Origin: a bacterium
GTDB lineage: Bacteria > SM23-31 > JAUVVT01
Assembly (NCBI GenBank): GCA_030616165.1
Contig: JAUWXV010000004.1
Span: 1-40,164 of the forward strand
Direction: 5' to 3'
Length of the DNA stretch: 40,164 bases
Position numbers and translations under genes: made by a program. Each line of letters starts with the position of its first letter. The first letter of the stretch is position 1. The notes beneath the pieces are model-generated. The model saw only the letters and a list, made by a program, of their open reading frames with translations. It searched no databases and had not been told where the DNA came from. Below are positions 37,858-40,164 of the stretch, in pieces.

Positions 37858-39201
37858 ATGGATGTCAGGTTTAATCGAGATTTAGTGAGTGTCATCCTTG
37901 GTCTTTCGTATCCGATAATGGCTGGGATGGTTTCGAGGACTTTGCTAAGTTTTATGGATACACTGATGGTAGGTCGTCTTGGGGCAATTGAGATTGCCTC
38001 TGTTGGGCTTGGCAGCATTACTGTGTGGGTAATTATTTACCTTTTCTTTTCGCTTGGAATGGGAACGCAGATTATGACTTCAAGAAGATACGGTGAGAAA
38101 AATTATAAAGAGTGTGGAGATGTTCTTAATAATGCTATTATGTTCTCAGTAATTGCCGCTTTAGTTTTTACTGCATTGGGTTTTATGGAGATCAGGAGGA
38201 TTTTCAAATTTGTTGCTGAAGACCCACTTGTATATCAACACGGCAGTTCATATATAAGGATACGCATTTTTGAGGTATTTTCATTTACAATAATATCTGT
38301 TTTTGCAGGATTTTTTAATGGAATAGGAATTACCAGAATTCACATGTATGTGATGCTTATTGTTAATCTTATGAATATTCTTCTGAATTATCTCCTGATA
38401 TTCGGGAAATTTGGTTTCCCGAGGCTTGAGGTAACCGGTGCTGCTTACGCTTCAACCATAAGCACATATTTGGGGGCAATTGTTATTGTGTTGATTTCAT
38501 TGAAAGAAAAATATTGGAAGAAATTTTTATATTTTAAAAATTTGAAGGTAAGTTTGAATACATTAACCACACTGTTAAAATTATCATATCCGAATGCATT
38601 AAAGAATTTCTTTATACTTTCTGGTTATATTATATTTTTTAAATTTATAGGTATTATAGGAACGAAGGACCTTGCAGCAAGCAGTATTTGTCTGACAGTA
38701 ACTTCAGTCTCATGGATGCCCGCAGTGGGGATTGGAGTGGCGACTGCCACACTAGTGGGTCAATCACTTGGCTCAGGAGAGAGTAAACTTGCAGAAAGAT
38801 ACAGCTGGGAATCTATTAAACTCTCCCTGGTTATTATGGGTAGCATTGGTATTCTATTTATGGTTTTTCCAAAATGGATAATAGAGATTTTTACTTCTGA
38901 TACAGAAATTATTCAAAAAGGGACAATTGTTTTGAGGATTCTTGGAGTAATCCAATTCTTTGATGCATTCGGAATCATATTATCAAGTTCTCTTGAGGGA
39001 GCAGGTAAAACCTTTTTTGTTGGTTTCTCTGAAATATTATTTTTTTGGCTCGTTTTTATACCGCTTTCGTATCTTTTGGGAGTGTTTTTAGAATTTGGTA
39101 TTATAGGTAGCTGGATTGCGATGATTGCTTATTTTTTAGGATTTGACATTGTATTGTTTAGGAATTTTAAGAAAGGGGAATGGAAAGAACATAAGGTATA
39201 A
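37858..39201 (+). CDS. MATE family efflux transporter
   Basis: Start ATG at 37858 preceded by AAGGG; 'LSYPIMAGMVSRTLLSFMDTLMVGRLGAIEIASVGLG', 12-TM-like hydrophobicity. Confidence 0.9.
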   Translation: MDVRFNRDLVSVILGLSYPIMAGMVSRTLLSFMDTLMVGRLGAIEIASVGLGSITVWVIIYLFFSLGMGTQIMTSRRYGEKNYKECGDVLNNAIMFSVIAALVFTALGFMEIRRIFKFVAEDPLVYQHGSSYIRIRIFEVFSFTIISVFAGFFNGIGITRIHMYVMLIVNLMNILLNYLLIFGKFGFPRLEVTGAAYASTISTYLGAIVIVLISLKEKYWKKFLYFKNLKVSLNTLTTLLKLSYPNALKNFFILSGYIIFFKFIGIIGTKDLAASSICLTVTSVSWMPAVGIGVATATLVGQSLGSGESKLAERYSWESIKLSLVIMGSIGILFMVFPKWIIEIFTSDTEIIQKGTIVLRILGVIQFFDAFGIILSSSLEGAGKTFFVGFSEILFFWLVFIPLSYLLGVFLEFGIIGSWIAMIAYFLGFDIVLFRNFKKGEWKEHKV

Positions 39202-39284
39202 AAATTATCTTGCATTAATTATAAAAAAACAATATATTTAGGTTTATACTTAAAAATAAATTTTAACTTTACTGTATAATTTAA

Positions 39285-40049
39285 ATGTTAATAGACAGTC
39301 ACAGTCATCTTCAATTCAGCCAGTATGAAGATGATATTGATACTGTAATAGAGCGCTCGTTTAAAAATGGAATTGACTATATAATCAATGTTGGGACAAA
39401 TTATGAAGATAGTATTAAATCTGTTGAACTTGCGGATAGATACGATAATATTTTTACATCTGTTGGTGTTCATCCGCACGATAGTGCAAAAATGAGCGAG
39501 TCTGAATTTAACGATATAGTAGAACTTCTCAATATGAAAAAGGTTGTGGCTGTCGGTGAAATCGGGCTTGACTATTACAAGTGTTATTCTCCAAGAGAGG
39601 TTCAGAAAGAGATTTTTAAAAAATTTCTAAATCTTGCAGAAAATAAGAATATTCCAGTAATAATTCACAATCGTGCTGCTTCTGAGGATATAAAAAAAAT
39701 AATTTACAAAGAATCAAACGGAAGACTAATAGGTGTAATGCATTGTTTTTCTGGTGATGAAAAATTTGCAAAGGATATGATAAAATTGGGATTTTATATC
39801 TCTTTTGCCGGGAATATTACGTATCGTAGTTTTAAAAATGAGGAAGTAATAAAGAGTGTTCCGATAGAAAGAATTCTAATCGAGACAGACTGCCCGTTTC
39901 TAACTCCGGAATCGAAACGGGGAGAAAGAAACGAGCCTTTAAATGTATGGTTTGTTGTAGAGAAGATTGCCCAAATTAAAGACCTATCTTTTAAAGTAGT
40001 GGAAAGAATAACATCCGAAAATGCATGTAAACTTTTTGGGATTGAGTAA
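39285..40049 (+). CDS. tatD: TatD family metal-dependent DNase
   Basis: 'LIDSHSHLQFSQYEDDID', 'VAVGEIGLDYY', 'VIIHNRAA', 'GVMHCFSGD', 'LIETDCPFLTPESKRGERNEP'. Confidence 0.93.
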   Translation: MLIDSHSHLQFSQYEDDIDTVIERSFKNGIDYIINVGTNYEDSIKSVELADRYDNIFTSVGVHPHDSAKMSESEFNDIVELLNMKKVVAVGEIGLDYYKCYSPREVQKEIFKKFLNLAENKNIPVIIHNRAASEDIKKIIYKESNGRLIGVMHCFSGDEKFAKDMIKLGFYISFAGNITYRSFKNEEVIKSVPIERILIETDCPFLTPESKRGERNEPLNVWFVVEKIAQIKDLSFKVVERITSENACKLFGIE

Positions 40050-40164
40050 TAAAGTTTTTTAAGTAATTTTTTAAAAAATTGGAAAGATGATTGCTATTTA
40101 AATTTTACTAAATTTTTGGTATTAATTAAAATTACAGTGTTTGGTAAGTTTGGGTAGGACAGAC

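Noticed and set aside
1-40164. CRISPR array
   Set aside because: No regularly spaced direct repeats with unique spacers were found on reading; the repeats present are dispersed palindromic elements or gene duplications.

Overview
This is a roughly 40 kb, AT-rich, gene-dense bacterial chromosomal segment. It probably comes from a Gram-negative, T9SS/SprA-bearing lineage; that is inferred from the SprA-like C-terminus, Tat and lipoprotein signals, and the glycan catabolic gene content. Recognisable functions are: the 3' end of a SprA-like gene; a VTT/DedA membrane protein; two radical SAM genes (one decayed) around an alkaline-phosphatase-superfamily gene; two sugar isomerase-like TIM-barrel proteins; an amidohydrolase; four Gfo/Idh/MocA oxidoreductases; an unusual 883-aa DHOD/PreT-type fusion; a three-gene TIGR04255 / unknown / HEPN-like cassette; a type I sulfatase next to an anSME-like maturase with a SEC-C tail; tRNA-Ser(GCU); a GH36-like alpha-galactosidase; a DUF5916 protein; a tandem DUF1080 protein; two PIG-L family paralogs; a HEAT-repeat protein; a MATE transporter; and a TatD nuclease. 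The most interesting observations are: (i) a GC-rich lone gene at 22748-23785 that ends in an attC-like structure with an extrahelical C, consistent with an integron cassette inserted at a secondary G|AT site; (ii) the translationally coupled TIGR04255/unknown/HEPN cassette; (iii) a domain-permuted dihydropyrimidine-dehydrogenase-like fusion in which the usual catalytic Cys position appears replaced; (iv) an isomerase gene bracketed by two nested pairs of direct repeats; (v) several intergenic palindromic repeat families; and (vi) remnants of an IS1595-like transposase and other decayed genes. All family calls were made by reading translated sequence; no database search was run.
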